Below are positions 1 through 8,287 of a stretch of DNA of 37,104 bases, one piece after another. The first letter of the stretch is position 1; every line of letters starts with the position of its first letter. The notes beneath the pieces are model-generated. The model was not told the origin of the DNA. It saw only the letters and a list, made by a program, of their open reading frames with translations, and did no database searches. Both the position numbers and the translations under genes were made by a program. The DNA is from Actinomycetota bacterium (lineage in GTDB: Bacteria; Armatimonadota; SYMT01): NCBI GenBank assembly GCA_005805375.1, contig SYMT01000193.1:1-37104 (forward strand), read 5' to 3'.

Positions 1-1050
1 GCCCACATGGTCGTAGTGCGCCCCGAGCGCCACGTACTCCCCGCGCAGTTTGGGGTCGCTCCCTTCCAGAACGGCCACGACGTTGCGCGTCAGAAGCTTC
101 TCGACCGACAGCGCTACGGTGAACTTCAGCACCTTCGAGGGGGTAAGCGCGAATGACTCCGCGGCTCCTCCCGCCGCTCCCTGCGCGAACACCTCGTCCG
201 CCGACAGCTTCTCGCCGCGAAAGAGCGATTGCATCAACGCAGCCGAGGCTGTGATCTGCGGGACGGCCTCCCCGGCCGGGCTGAATTTCTCGACGACGGT
301 GCTGATACGGGTGGCGAGGGCGGCGTTCTGTTCCCAGTTGGCGAGCGTCGCGAGACGCGGCAGCCAGACGATCCCGGCAGCTCCCAGGCGGAGGGCAGAC
401 CCCTGCGGATCATCCCAATCCACTCCTTTCTCGCCGTTCAGATCTGCCGCAGCGAGGCCCCTGGGGAGACCAGAGCCGCCTGACTGGATGAGCAGGATCT
501 TCCCCTTTACGTCCTGCCCGGCATAGGGGTCCATTTTCTTCGCCCGCGCCATCCAACCGGGGCCGACATAGACGAGCGGGCCCTCGGCGGTTCCCGGACG
601 CGGAGTCGGCGGAAAGCCGGGCGTCGTGGCTGCGAAGTCCGCGCCGTACCGGAGGACCTGCGACCCGAGGGCCGCCGTGCACCTGGCCGGGTCGAGTCGG
701 CTGCGGCGCAACTGGATCTGCTGAAAGTAGGAGCCCTCGTCGCCCGCAGGCTTGAGGCCCCAGAGCTTGAGCTGCGTGGCCAGGAAGAGCGCTGCGGTGT
801 CCAACCCCCGCGAAGGAGTGTCGCGTCCTTCCAGCTCGTCCGCGGCCAGGAACTCGAGGTAGGCGCGCAGATCACGGGCACGGATGCGGTCGGCGGCCCG
901 CGACGGGGCGGGTGTCCGCGCGGTCGTACCGGGGGCGCCTATTTTCTGTGCAGCCGTCCCCGGCGCCGGCGCGGAGAGCGCCGCGCAGAGCACCCCGGCT
1001 GCGGCGAGGGCAAGTTGTTTGCGATTCACGTGGGGGAGAAGTCTGGTCAT
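1..1050 (-). CDS. M28 family peptidase with PA-like domain, C-terminus cut off by the window edge
   Basis: The gene reads leftward from an ATG at 1048-1050 and leaves the window after 350 codons without a stop. The product starts with a short basic stretch and a hydrophobic Ala/Leu segment (residues about 11-35), consistent with a secretion signal. A helical region with LEFLAADELEGRDT follows (about 75-95), which is typical of the start of M28 metallopeptidases. Residues about 140-290 look like the inserted PA (protease-associated) domain, including GKILLIQSGG. The last visible residues are GAHYDHVG, the M28 motif that carries the first zinc-binding His (about H345) and its partner Asp. The remaining zinc ligands and catalytic Glu lie outside the window. 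It is probably a secreted or periplasmic aminopeptidase. Substrate cannot be inferred. It stands alone: the next gene on this strand ends 281 bases upstream of its start. Confidence 0.85.
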   Translation of the reverse strand, partial: MTRLLPHVNRKQLALAAAGVLCAALSAPAPGTAAQKIGAPGTTARTPAPSRAADRIRARDLRAYLEFLAADELEGRDTPSRGLDTAALFLATQLKLWGLKPAGDEGSYFQQIQLRRSRLDPARCTAALGSQVLRYGADFAATTPGFPPTPRPGTAEGPLVYVGPGWMARAKKMDPYAGQDVKGKILLIQSGGSGLPRGLAAADLNGEKGVDWDDPQGSALRLGAAGIVWLPRLATLANWEQNAALATRISTVVEKFSPAGEAVPQITASAALMQSLFRGEKLSADEVFAQGAAGGAAESFALTPSKVLKFTVALSVEKLLTRNVVAVLEGSDPKLRGEYVALGAHYDHVG

Positions 1051-1331
1051 CAAGATGTCATAAGGTCAGGGGTGCGGGATTGCCGGGTGTAGGGGGAGCA
1101 GTGGGTGCGAGAGCCATCTGGAAGTAAGCGGGATGGAATCCCCGCTGGAAGGGGCATCCCCTGCTCCGCCCTGAAGTCGTGCGAACATCGCCCGCGGGAT
1201 GCCGGCGCCCCGGGGGATCGCGATGTGGCAGCGCGCCTGGCCTCGAGCGCTCGGTGACGCGAGGCGGGGAAACTGTGTTGGGCATGACGAAGTGGTTTCG
1301 CTGCTCGTTGCCGCACCGTTCGTCGTGAGCC

Positions 1332-2108
1332 CTACATCGCAATCTCCAGGAAATCATCTGCCGTTCGCCGGACTGTATATGGATCGGTGCGGGTCCATTC
1401 CGGGCTCTGCGCCCGGCGGTCGGCGTGTTCCACGGCCTTGTACTGGATCTCCAGGGTGAACGGGCCCCCCATCCGGTACGGCTCAATCTCTTCGGCGCGC
1501 GCAACAGCCCGGGCGGCCCCGGCGCGGATCATCTCCCGGGATTTCTGGGGGGACCTTGTCAGGGCAGCGGTGGCGTGCAGTGACTCCTTCACGACCACGG
1601 CTTCGATGTTCGGGACGCAGCGCAGGGCCTCATCGCGGGTCGCAGCATCTCCGGTGACCAGCACGACGGGGACGCCGAAACACCCTGCAAGGATGGTTCG
1701 CATGCCGAACTCCCCGATCGGCTCGCCATTCAGACGCATTTCCTCAATCGTGCGCGAGGAATACGTGTGTGCCATCCCGGCCCGCGCGGCCCGGCTCATG
1801 GCGTGCTGTCCGACGAAGAAAAGCGCGTGGTAGCTCTCATCCAGGCAGAGCGTGCGGGGCACACCGGTGCCGTGGAGCAACCAGGCTTCAGGGTGTAGTT
1901 CCTCGACGTTGACACCGCCCGGCCCATGCCCGTCCCACACGACGACCTGCGTCGCGCCTGCCTCCAGCGCCCCCTCCACGGCGGCGTTCACCTCCAGCGT
2001 GAGGAGGTGGCGCGAGAGCGGGTAGAAGCGACCCGTGGAGTAGGAGTAGTCTTCGAAGTTTGCGACTCCCGCCACGCCCTCAATATCCGTCAGAATGTAA
2101 ACCTTCAC
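1332..2108 (-). CDS. M55 family D-aminopeptidase (DppA-like)
   Basis: A 258-residue zinc aminopeptidase of the M55 family, which in Bacillus (DppA) removes N-terminal D-amino acids from small peptides and acts in the cytoplasm. The start KVYILTDIEGVAGV places Asp8 and Glu10 exactly where DppA has its first zinc ligands. DGHG (H61), GQHAM (H102), MAHTYS (H114) and GEFG (E133) match the other ligands and the catalytic His. Although the frame is open upstream to 2405, I start at the GTG at 2106-2108: it begins the conserved domain and overlaps the stop of the DUF1080 gene in a GTGA arrangement, a sign of translational coupling. It is the last gene of a three-gene operon. No signal peptide is seen. 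A role in recycling cell-wall or environmental D-amino-acid peptides is inference. Confidence 0.9.
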   Translation of the reverse strand: MKVYILTDIEGVAGVANFEDYSYSTGRFYPLSRHLLTLEVNAAVEGALEAGATQVVVWDGHGPGGVNVEELHPEAWLLHGTGVPRTLCLDESYHALFFVGQHAMSRAARAGMAHTYSSRTIEEMRLNGEPIGEFGMRTILAGCFGVPVVLVTGDAATRDEALRCVPNIEAVVVKESLHATAALTRSPQKSREMIRAGAARAVARAEEIEPYRMGGPFTLEIQYKAVEHADRRAQSPEWTRTDPYTVRRTADDFLEIAM

Positions 2109-2740
2109 GCCTTCTCCTCGACCCAAATGTTGCGAAAGTGGACAGGATTGCGGTGGTTCCGAAGAAGAATCGCCGCCGGCCCCGCCGTTTCCGGCCGCCG
2201 CGCAGCGCCGCCGGTCGGCCCGGCGAGGCGGACGTCCTGGTGGATCACGACCCCGTTGTGGCGTACCGTGATGCGCGCGGGTTCCGTCTTCTCGCCATTC
2301 GCCCCGAGGCGCGCTGCCCGAAACTCCAGATCGAACGTTTGCCACGACAGCGGGGGCAGGCACATGTTCACGCCCGGCGCCTTCTGCCGGTACAGGGCGC
2401 CGCACTCATTCGGTGCGCCGGTCAGCCCGAACGAATCCAGGATCTGCAACTCGTACTCGCCGAGTAGATACACGCCGCTGTTGCCCCGCTGCTGCCCGCG
2501 TGCCGCCGGCCGAAACGGCACGCGAAACTCCAGGTGCATCGCGAAATCACGAAACAGCTTCCGGGTGCGGCACCCGTGCAGCAACAGGCCCGCCTCCGTC
2601 TTCGCACCCGGTTCCCATTCATCCACTGACGCTCCGTCGAACAGCACTACCGCCCTTGCCGGCGCTTTTGCGCCCAGTGCGGGGCTCACTCGCTGTGCGC
2701 GACGCAGCAGGACGCGCTCCCCCTCGCCCGTCTCTCCCAC
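2105..2740 (-). CDS. DUF1080 (3-keto-disaccharide hydrolase family) domain protein, N-terminally short
   Basis: The product (211 residues from this start) is a single DUF1080 domain, a concanavalin-like jelly-roll family that includes 3-keto-disaccharide hydrolases. Family hallmarks are VVLFDG near residue 31, then GNSGVYLLG and YELQILDSFG in the middle, and a final RNIWVEE strand. I chose the GTG at 2738-2740 because a good AGGAG ribosome site (2747-2751) lies six bases before it and because the upstream gene ends at 2767. The first 30 residues, including SPALGAKAP, resemble the linker that in longer relatives follows an additional N-terminal domain, so this protein looks like a shortened version (from memory of the family, not aligned). 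No signal peptide is visible with this start. It lies 26 bases after the TIM-barrel gene and overlaps the M55 gene by four bases. The carbohydrate substrate is unknown. Confidence 0.8.
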   Translation of the reverse strand: MGETGEGERVLLRRAQRVSPALGAKAPARAVVLFDGASVDEWEPGAKTEAGLLLHGCRTRKLFRDFAMHLEFRVPFRPAARGQQRGNSGVYLLGEYELQILDSFGLTGAPNECGALYRQKAPGVNMCLPPLSWQTFDLEFRAARLGANGEKTEPARITVRHNGVVIHQDVRLAGPTGGAARRPETAGPAAILLRNHRNPVHFRNIWVEEKA

Positions 2741-2746
2741 GAACTG

Positions 2747-2751
2747 CTCCT
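2747..2751 (-). promoter_or_regulatory. Ribosome binding site AGGAG that sets the DUF1080 start
   Basis: On the minus strand the sequence reads AGGAG, six bases, then GTG (2738-2740). It is the only convincing ribosome site between the end of the upstream gene (2767) and the conserved domain, so it argues for the short N-terminus. Confidence 0.6.
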
Positions 2752-2766
2752 GCGTGCCTAGCTCGG

Positions 2767-3621
2767 CTACACGGCATAGCCGGCGTCGCGAACAATCGGT
2801 CGCAGGTAGGCCAGGTCCTCCCCGGTCTGCACCACCAGTTCTTCGAGCGTCAGGTCGCGAAAACTGTGGCTGCCCTGATACTCGCTGTGAAACGTCACGA
2901 CACCGTCCCAGCCCGCCTGGCGCAGGCAAGAGAATACCTCGCGCCAGCGGACGATGCCCTCCGTGAGGGGGACCAGACGGTTCTTCCAGGCCACCTCTCC
3001 GGTCGCCTCGTTCTTCTCGGGAAAGTGCCCGAACGTCTTGACGGCCACCATCGAGATGTAGTGCTGAAGTAGGTCAATCCCCTGCATCCAGCCCTGGTAG
3101 CCGCCTTCGAGCGTCATGTGGCCCGGATCCAGGTACGCGCCGACGTGGTGCGGATCTCGATCCTTCAGGATGAGGTAGATATTCCCCGCCTCAGCGCTCA
3201 GGCAGTTGCCTGAGTGGCTGTGGATACACGCCCGGACATTGTGCTTGCGCGCCAGAGCCTCCAGCCCATCCATCGCGCGCCGGGCGGCATCGAGCTGCTC
3301 GTGGATCTTCCCGAAGGGTCGGTACGGCCAGTATCCAAGCTTCAACTGGCGGATCCCGAGTTGGGAGGCAGTGGCCATGATTGCCTCCGCCCGGCCCTCA
3401 GCGGCGTCTACCAGGCCGGTGGTGATCATCGGGATGTCCAGACCGAGGTCGCGGACTTCCCGCAGCGCCGCAGGGAGATCCGCTTCCACGTTCTCCGGCA
3501 GGACGTGGCCGCCGGCACGCACGGTCAGATCGAGACCGGCAAACCCGAGTCGGCGGACCGTCTCCCCTGCCTGTCGCACCGACAGCGGGCCAAGATGTTT
3601 GGAGAACATCACCAGTTGCAT
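2767..3621 (-). CDS. Sugar phosphate isomerase/epimerase-like TIM-barrel protein
   Basis: A 284-residue xylose-isomerase-like (AP endonuclease family 2) TIM barrel. Recognisable strands are MQLVMFSKHLG at the N-terminus, GFAGLDLTV (26-34), GAYLDPGHM (161-169, with D165 as a likely metal ligand), MVAVKTF (191-197) and VVTFHSEYQG (241-250, with E247 as a likely ligand). The position that usually carries the first metal-binding Glu instead reads ACIHSHSG (131-138), so the metal site may be unusual. I start at the ATG at 3619-3621, which has GAGGAAG just upstream; the 30 residues before it in the open frame look non-coding. It leads an operon with a DUF1080 protein and an M55 peptidase. In comparable bacteria such barrels sit with keto-sugar hydrolases and probably interconvert the released sugar; the actual reaction cannot be read from sequence. 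Confidence 0.85.
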   Translation of the reverse strand: MQLVMFSKHLGPLSVRQAGETVRRLGFAGLDLTVRAGGHVLPENVEADLPAALREVRDLGLDIPMITTGLVDAAEGRAEAIMATASQLGIRQLKLGYWPYRPFGKIHEQLDAARRAMDGLEALARKHNVRACIHSHSGNCLSAEAGNIYLILKDRDPHHVGAYLDPGHMTLEGGYQGWMQGIDLLQHYISMVAVKTFGHFPEKNEATGEVAWKNRLVPLTEGIVRWREVFSCLRQAGWDGVVTFHSEYQGSHSFRDLTLEELVVQTGEDLAYLRPIVRDAGYAV

Positions 3622-4071
3622 CGTCGTTCTCTTCCTCGCAAGCCGCCTCGAGGGCGTCGGTCTGGTCTCTGCGTCCCGGTGGCGCACGTTATCGCAGCCT
3701 TGTCCGGGCACGTGCGCTCAAGATAGGGTCAATGGGGCCTCCAGGTGGGCCCGGCCGCAAATTCCCCGCGCGCGGGCGTACGGGATGATGTGGGGAAAAC
3801 TCGCCCTACCGCATTGCCTCGTTCGTCCTACACACCCTGTGTTCCTTCCTGAGGGGCTTCGCGATGCCCAGGGGGTCTACTGGCTGACGTGCGTGAAGCG
3901 GGGACGACGTGTTGATCGGCGGCCGGTGGGAGGGATCACTTGCTCACGCCCAGGGGCGCCCGGCGTGGCACGGGTACGGAGGCGGGTTTCTTCGTGAAGG
4001 GCTTGCTGATGCGTGCGGGTCCAGGTACACTGCATAGAATCCTTAACCTCGCTCTCGGAAGGCAGCAGCAC
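3622..4071. other. Divergent intergenic region between TIM-barrel operon and HDAC-like gene
   Basis: About 450 bases separate the two divergent starts. Both promoters should lie here but no clear -35/-10 pair was found; a TAGAAT at 4035-4040 is the best -10 candidate for the rightward gene and has no matching -35. Around 3866-3910 the plus strand can be read as GVYWLTCVKRGRR, which resembles the start of REP-associated (Y1) transposases. It has no conserved continuation, so it is at most a remnant. Confidence 0.4.
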
Positions 4072-5112
4072 ATGGTTCCGGGCCTCCTGTACGACCCGCT
4101 CTACCTGGAACATGAAACCGGGCGGCACCCGGAACACCGGGGCCGGCTGGAGACCGTCACCGCACTGCTGCGGGAACGGGGTCTCTGGGATCGGCTGGTG
4201 CACCTGCCCGCGGGTCCGGCCACGCAAGCGGCGCTGGAAGCGGGCCACGATCCTGCGTACCTCGGGCTACTGGAGGAGTATTCACGACGCGGCGGTGGTT
4301 TCCTCACACCCGACACGCCGTTCGGACGCCGTTCCTGGGACGCCGCGGTGCGTGCAAGCGGCGCTGCGATCGCCGCGACGGATGCGGTGTTGGACGGACG
4401 CGTGCCGGCCGCGTTCGTGCTCAGTCGTCCGCCGGGACACCACGCCTGCCCGGCGCAAGGGATGGGGTTCTGTCTCATCAATCATGTTGCGGTCGCGGCG
4501 CGGCATGCGGCCCGTGCGCGGGGTCTGGAGCGCGTGCTGATCGTGGACTTCGACGTGCATCACGGGACCGGGACGCAGGACATCTTCTACGCCGATCCGG
4601 CGGTCCTGTACTTCTCGTCGCACCAGTATCCTGCCTATCCGGGCACCGGTGGGGCGGACGAGATTGGGGAGGGCGCGGGGCTGGGCGCTACCGTCAACGT
4701 GCCGCTACCGCCCGGAACCGGGGACGCCGGGTTCGTATCCGCGTTGGAGCGGGTGCTGGTCCCGGTGGCGCGGCGGTTCCGCCCGGAACTCATCCTTGTT
4801 TCGGCCGGCTACGACGCGCATTGGACCAATACTGCCTACCTGAACTCCATACGGATGGCGGCGACCGTGGATGGCTTCGGGCAGCAGGTGCGGATCCTGC
4901 GAGACCTGGCGGCGGAACTCTGCCACGGCCGCCTTGTGTTCGTCCTCGAGGGTGGCTATGATCCGGAGGCGCTGGCGTGGTCGGTGGATGCCACCTTCCG
5001 CGTGCTGCTTCACGAGCCGGTCGAGGACCCCCTCGGGCCTCCCCGCAGTACCCCCACTGCGGACCTGGAGGGGCTGTTCCGCCTCTGTGAGCGCTTACAC
5101 GACCTGGGATGA
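4072..5112 (+). CDS. Histone deacetylase-like (acetylpolyamine/acetyl-lysine amidohydrolase) family protein
   Basis: A 346-residue zinc amidohydrolase of the bacterial class II HDAC-like family, which removes acetyl groups from lysine, polyamines or related amines in the cytoplasm. Visible hallmarks are RPPGHHA (the catalytic His pair, 123-124), VDFDVHHGTG (D161 and H163 as zinc ligands), SAGYDAH (D248 as third ligand) and LEGGYD (Y296 as catalytic Tyr). All key residues are present, so it should be active. The start at 4072 begins directly with the conserved YDPLYLEHETGRHPEH segment and is preceded by GGAAGG; upstream in-frame ATG codons would add a stretch that does not look like the family. 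It is a single gene converging on the PaiB-like gene. Bacterial family members are known for acetoin/polyamine metabolism, but the substrate here is open. Confidence 0.93.
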   Translation: MVPGLLYDPLYLEHETGRHPEHRGRLETVTALLRERGLWDRLVHLPAGPATQAALEAGHDPAYLGLLEEYSRRGGGFLTPDTPFGRRSWDAAVRASGAAIAATDAVLDGRVPAAFVLSRPPGHHACPAQGMGFCLINHVAVAARHAARARGLERVLIVDFDVHHGTGTQDIFYADPAVLYFSSHQYPAYPGTGGADEIGEGAGLGATVNVPLPPGTGDAGFVSALERVLVPVARRFRPELILVSAGYDAHWTNTAYLNSIRMAATVDGFGQQVRILRDLAAELCHGRLVFVLEGGYDPEALAWSVDATFRVLLHEPVEDPLGPPRSTPTADLEGLFRLCERLHDLG

Positions 5113-5215
5113 TCGTGGGGGCAGGGCGGCGAGTGCGGCATCGGGACGGTGTGTGTTCCCGTCGCGCGCCCCCAGCCCTCCGGGTCGTGGTCGGGGGATC
5201 GGACCGACCGGGATC

Positions 5216-5824
5216 CTACCCTCTCGCGCAGCGCGCCAATGCGGCGAGGGCGCGATCGGCCGGGGCGCCGGCGTCCAGGTGGGTCAGCATGCCATCCTGG
5301 TCTGCTTGTGACCGGTTCTGGCCGAGTTTGAACTTACCTTCGATCCGGGAGATGGGGACCTCGAAGCCGACAATTGCTGTGAGCAGCCGCTCTCGGAAGT
5401 CGGTCGGCAATTCGTTCCGCCAGGGATTTGCCTGCCCGGCTTCGTACTTTTGTACGAGACGATCAAGCAGTCCGATCAACCATTCCGGATCAGACACCAC
5501 CTGCGGCACGCCGTAGGCATGCACTGCGGCGTAGTTCCAGGTCGGCACGGCGGGGGTCGTCGCGTACCACGTGGGTGAGATGTAGGCGTGCGATCCGTGG
5601 AACAGGACAAGCGTCTCGGTGTCGCTGCCGAACGCCTGCCAGTGAGGGTTGGCGCGCGCCAGGTGTCCCTGAAGCACGCCGCGTTCACGATCCAACAACA
5701 GCGGCAGATGGGAGGCGAAGGGCGCTCCGTCACAGGAGGTCACGACTGTGGCGAATCCGTGTGCTTCGATGAAGTCGAAGAGTGTCTCCCGATCCTCCAC
5801 GCGGAACGCGGCCGGCACATACAT
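5216..5824 (-). CDS. PaiB-like FMN-binding family protein (proposed negative transcriptional regulator)
   Basis: A 202-residue protein of the PaiB family, a split-barrel FMN-binding fold named after a Bacillus regulator that represses sporulation and protease genes. The N-terminus MYVPAAF and the motifs GHLARANPHW and SPTWY, followed by VPTWNY and VHAYG, are characteristic. The C-terminal IVGFEVPISRIEGKFKLGQNRS matches the conserved end of the family. I place the start at 5822-5824, where the family begins; the open frame continues to 5938 but that part is atypical and would overlap the divergent membrane protein gene. Whether it regulates transcription or is simply a flavin-dependent enzyme is not settled for the family. 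It has a divergent neighbour starting at 5937, leaving about 110 bases for shared promoters. Confidence 0.9.
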   Translation of the reverse strand: MYVPAAFRVEDRETLFDFIEAHGFATVVTSCDGAPFASHLPLLLDRERGVLQGHLARANPHWQAFGSDTETLVLFHGSHAYISPTWYATTPAVPTWNYAAVHAYGVPQVVSDPEWLIGLLDRLVQKYEAGQANPWRNELPTDFRERLLTAIVGFEVPISRIEGKFKLGQNRSQADQDGMLTHLDAGAPADRALAALARCARG

Positions 5825-5936
5825 CGTTGGGTGCGGTCCCTCCAGCGGGTCGTCCCCGCAGCAGTGTGCGTCGAAGTGCGGCTGATTTTTGGCGCGCAGC
5901 TTGAACTCAACCAGGTCGGCCGGGCACTCTTCCGGC

Positions 5937-7388
5937 ATGATAGACCATTACCTCTCCGCGATCCGGACCGCAGTGCAGGCCGTGTTGGACGCGATCCAGC
6001 AGTTCGGAGTTCCGCTGGTTCTGTTCGGTGTCCTGGCTCTCGTAGGGGGCGCAGTGGCAGCGGCGCGGCGGGGCGAGCACGGCGCGCTGCTGCCGGCTAC
6101 GTGGCGCCGGATGCTCCCCCGGATCGGGGGCTACACAGCAGCGGCTCTCATCGTGTATTTCGGATGGGCCGCCCTCGCGGCCGTTCCGGACCTCACCCGG
6201 ACGAGCATCGGCTGGAAACAATCCTCCGAGGCGACCACCAAAGCCTCGACGGACGCCGCGCCGGTGCGGCAGTTCGGGCCTTCGGTCGCGGGGCTGACTG
6301 TTCGCACCTACACCCGTACGCTTACCCTGCCGCCCTACCTGGTTCAACGTATCGGCAGCTCGGGCGTCGGGGTGCTTGCCCCGTATCTGTCCGACCCGTC
6401 TGCGGAAAATGTCTTGCGGCTAGTTGACACGTTTCGGCACAGCGGCAGCGATGTGGTGTTTACCCGAGATGTGACTCGCCTGGACGAGGAGCCCATCCCG
6501 TTCGCCAGTTCCGTCATCAGCGCTCGGTTTCACCGGGTGGGCGCGCGGGCCTACGATCTCCGGTTCGAGGCGCAGTATGCCTTCCGGAATCCGCGGCCGG
6601 ACGTGCTGAAGACACGGTTTGCATTCCCGCTGCCCGAAACCGGCACGATCCAGGATGTGCAGGTCAGTGTGGGACGGGACCTCGTTCCGCAGCCCGCGGA
6701 CTCCGGCGCGTACGAGTGGACCGGGGAACTCCAGCCGGGTGAACAGCGCACCGCAACCGTGCGGTACCGGACACCCGGGTCGCGCACCTGGCACTACGAC
6801 TTCGGCTCACGCCGCCGCACCGTGCAACAATTCCGGCTGGATGCGGCGACAGGCGGACCAGTAAAGTTCCTGCGCGGAAGCCTGCAACCCACTGCCCAGA
6901 GTGGGGACACCATACAGTGGGTGTTGAACAACGTGGTCACGTCACAACAGGTGAGCCTGTCGTTCCCGGCGGACACTTCCGCACAGCAGTGCTATCTGCA
7001 GGCACTGGGCGCGCTTCCGGTGGGATTGTTGCTCTTTGCGGTCGGGAGTCTGGCGGTTGGGTTCTTTCGCCGGCAGTTTTACGGACCGGACCGTCTCTGC
7101 CTGGCGCTGGTGGGCGTGACGTTCGGGCTGGGCGCAGCCGCAGTCTTGAGCGAGTATGTGGGAGCGCTGGGTGGAATCCTGTTGGCCGTCTGCCTGACAG
7201 TCCTGCTGGCGGGTGCGGCGTTGGGGCGTTCCGGCGTGTGGGCTGCGGCGCCGGCGGCGTTGATGCCGGCCGTGTTCCTGAGTCCGCATCACAGCGGGTT
7301 GCTCTTGCTCGGCCTGGTGCTCGCAACCGTGAGTCTGGCCGGGAGGGCGCTGCGGCGGTCCGGTTGGAGAGAGGGGCTTGTTCCGTGA
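5937..7388 (+). CDS. Polytopic membrane protein of unknown function with large extracytoplasmic domain
   Basis: I do not recognise the family. The 483-residue product has two N-terminal membrane helices (about 23-43 and 64-82), a soluble extracytoplasmic domain of roughly 280 residues, and then five predicted helices packed into the last 115 residues. The soluble part is rich in beta-strand-like patterns, with YDLRFEAQYAF, RFAFPLPETG and an EWTGELQPGE segment near its end. This arrangement recalls the CreD inner-membrane family, but no diagnostic motif was seen, so the comparison is only architectural. The ATG at 5937 was chosen because it begins a plausible amphipathic/membrane start; upstream residues overlap the reverse gene's leader. 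A perfect hairpin follows the stop (7415-7457). It is not in an operon. Confidence 0.75.
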   Translation: MIDHYLSAIRTAVQAVLDAIQQFGVPLVLFGVLALVGGAVAAARRGEHGALLPATWRRMLPRIGGYTAAALIVYFGWAALAAVPDLTRTSIGWKQSSEATTKASTDAAPVRQFGPSVAGLTVRTYTRTLTLPPYLVQRIGSSGVGVLAPYLSDPSAENVLRLVDTFRHSGSDVVFTRDVTRLDEEPIPFASSVISARFHRVGARAYDLRFEAQYAFRNPRPDVLKTRFAFPLPETGTIQDVQVSVGRDLVPQPADSGAYEWTGELQPGEQRTATVRYRTPGSRTWHYDFGSRRRTVQQFRLDAATGGPVKFLRGSLQPTAQSGDTIQWVLNNVVTSQQVSLSFPADTSAQQCYLQALGALPVGLLLFAVGSLAVGFFRRQFYGPDRLCLALVGVTFGLGAAAVLSEYVGALGGILLAVCLTVLLAGAALGRSGVWAAAPAALMPAVFLSPHHSGLLLLGLVLATVSLAGRALRRSGWREGLVP

Positions 7389-7414
7389 CGGTCGTAGGAC
7401 GACTGTCTGCCGTC

Positions 7415-7457
7415 GCCTGAAGGCGCCATCCCGAAACCAGGGATGGCGCCTTCAGGC
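7415..7457. terminator. Perfect 18-bp inverted repeat after the membrane protein gene
   Basis: Positions 7415-7432 are the exact reverse complement of 7440-7457, separated by a seven-base loop. It begins 26 bases after the membrane protein stop, the normal place for a terminator, and would form a very stable GC-rich stem. There is no T-run behind it on either strand, so it may act as a mRNA 3'-end stabiliser or a transcription barrier rather than a classical intrinsic terminator. A small extragenic palindromic element is an alternative. Confidence 0.6.
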
Positions 7458-8287
7458 CAGGTCGGAACGAGGAAAGCCACGCCTGGGGTCTACCGCGCAT
7501 TGTCCGTACAGCACTCCCGACGACGAGCCCGTATCCATCCAAATCACCGGGGCCCCGAGTTCACGCCGTACCGGCACGAAGATCGGACCGGCGCCTGGTG
7601 TGAGTTCGTTAACGCTGGACCAGGTTCGTGCGAGTGGCAGCGCCGTCGCTGTCTCCGCCGAGGATGATCTGCATCTCCCTGTGTTGGAGAGGAGGCCGCC
7701 GAATGCAACGTTCGGTGTCTGAACGAACTCGGTGGGAGGGACCGCCGCTGGGATCTTCACGCGGGTGGACAGCAGGATGATGATGGTGATGTCGTCGTGA
7801 TCCTGGTTCACCCAGGTGGAGCAAGGAACCGGACAGGTGAAATGTGCCGAACCTGGCGCTCCGGCCCTTCACGGACAGAGTACTGCGCCGGAGGGTGCGG
7901 CGTTCGGCGGCCCACGGGCCACCGCGTAGACCCTGCGGGATCCACTGAGTCTCGTGGTCACTGCGGCCTGGATCATCGCCACGAGGCCATGGACGCGAAG
8001 ATGGGACGGGAGCATGCCCACCTGTGAGGTGTAAGCCACGGCCGGTAAGCCCACCAGCCGGCAGGGACACAAGTTGTACCTCCGGCTCTGCCGTCAGACG
8101 TCCGGTTGCCCCCTCTCCTGGTGCACTTCCAGATCAGAGAAGCCCGTGCAGCGATGAAGTTCCGATCCGCGGGCCGTGGAAGAACCTATCCGGACATCAC
8201 GCATGGCGCCATAATACGTGTAATCGGCCGCTGGAACGAGAGACTCTCTGCCCAGTGGGGCAGTCCAATCGGGAGCGTAGGACCACC
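7458..8287. other. 830-base stretch without a convincing gene
   Basis: Several short frames are open on both strands (for example 7452-7811 and 7609-8070 on the minus strand), but none has a recognisable domain, good start signal or protein-like composition. Eroded gene fragments cannot be excluded. Near the downstream end, ATGGCGCCAT (8203-8212) is a palindrome overlapping CATAAT (8210-8215), an AT-rich spot that could be the -10 element for the gene at 8288. No matching -35 was seen. Confidence 0.4.

Noticed and set aside
4003-4040. TTGCTG and TAGAAT as a promoter for the HDAC-like gene
   Set aside because: The spacing of 26 bases is too long for a normal sigma-70-type promoter.
5113-5215. 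Short GC-rich inverted repeats between the convergent HDAC-like and PaiB-like genes
   Set aside because: Stems of five base pairs are expected by chance in such GC-rich DNA and no T-run follows.
7609-8070. Minus-strand 153-codon frame with a run of His codons
   Set aside because: The His run comes from a simple GATGAT-type repeat in the DNA; no domain, start signal or homologous pattern was found.
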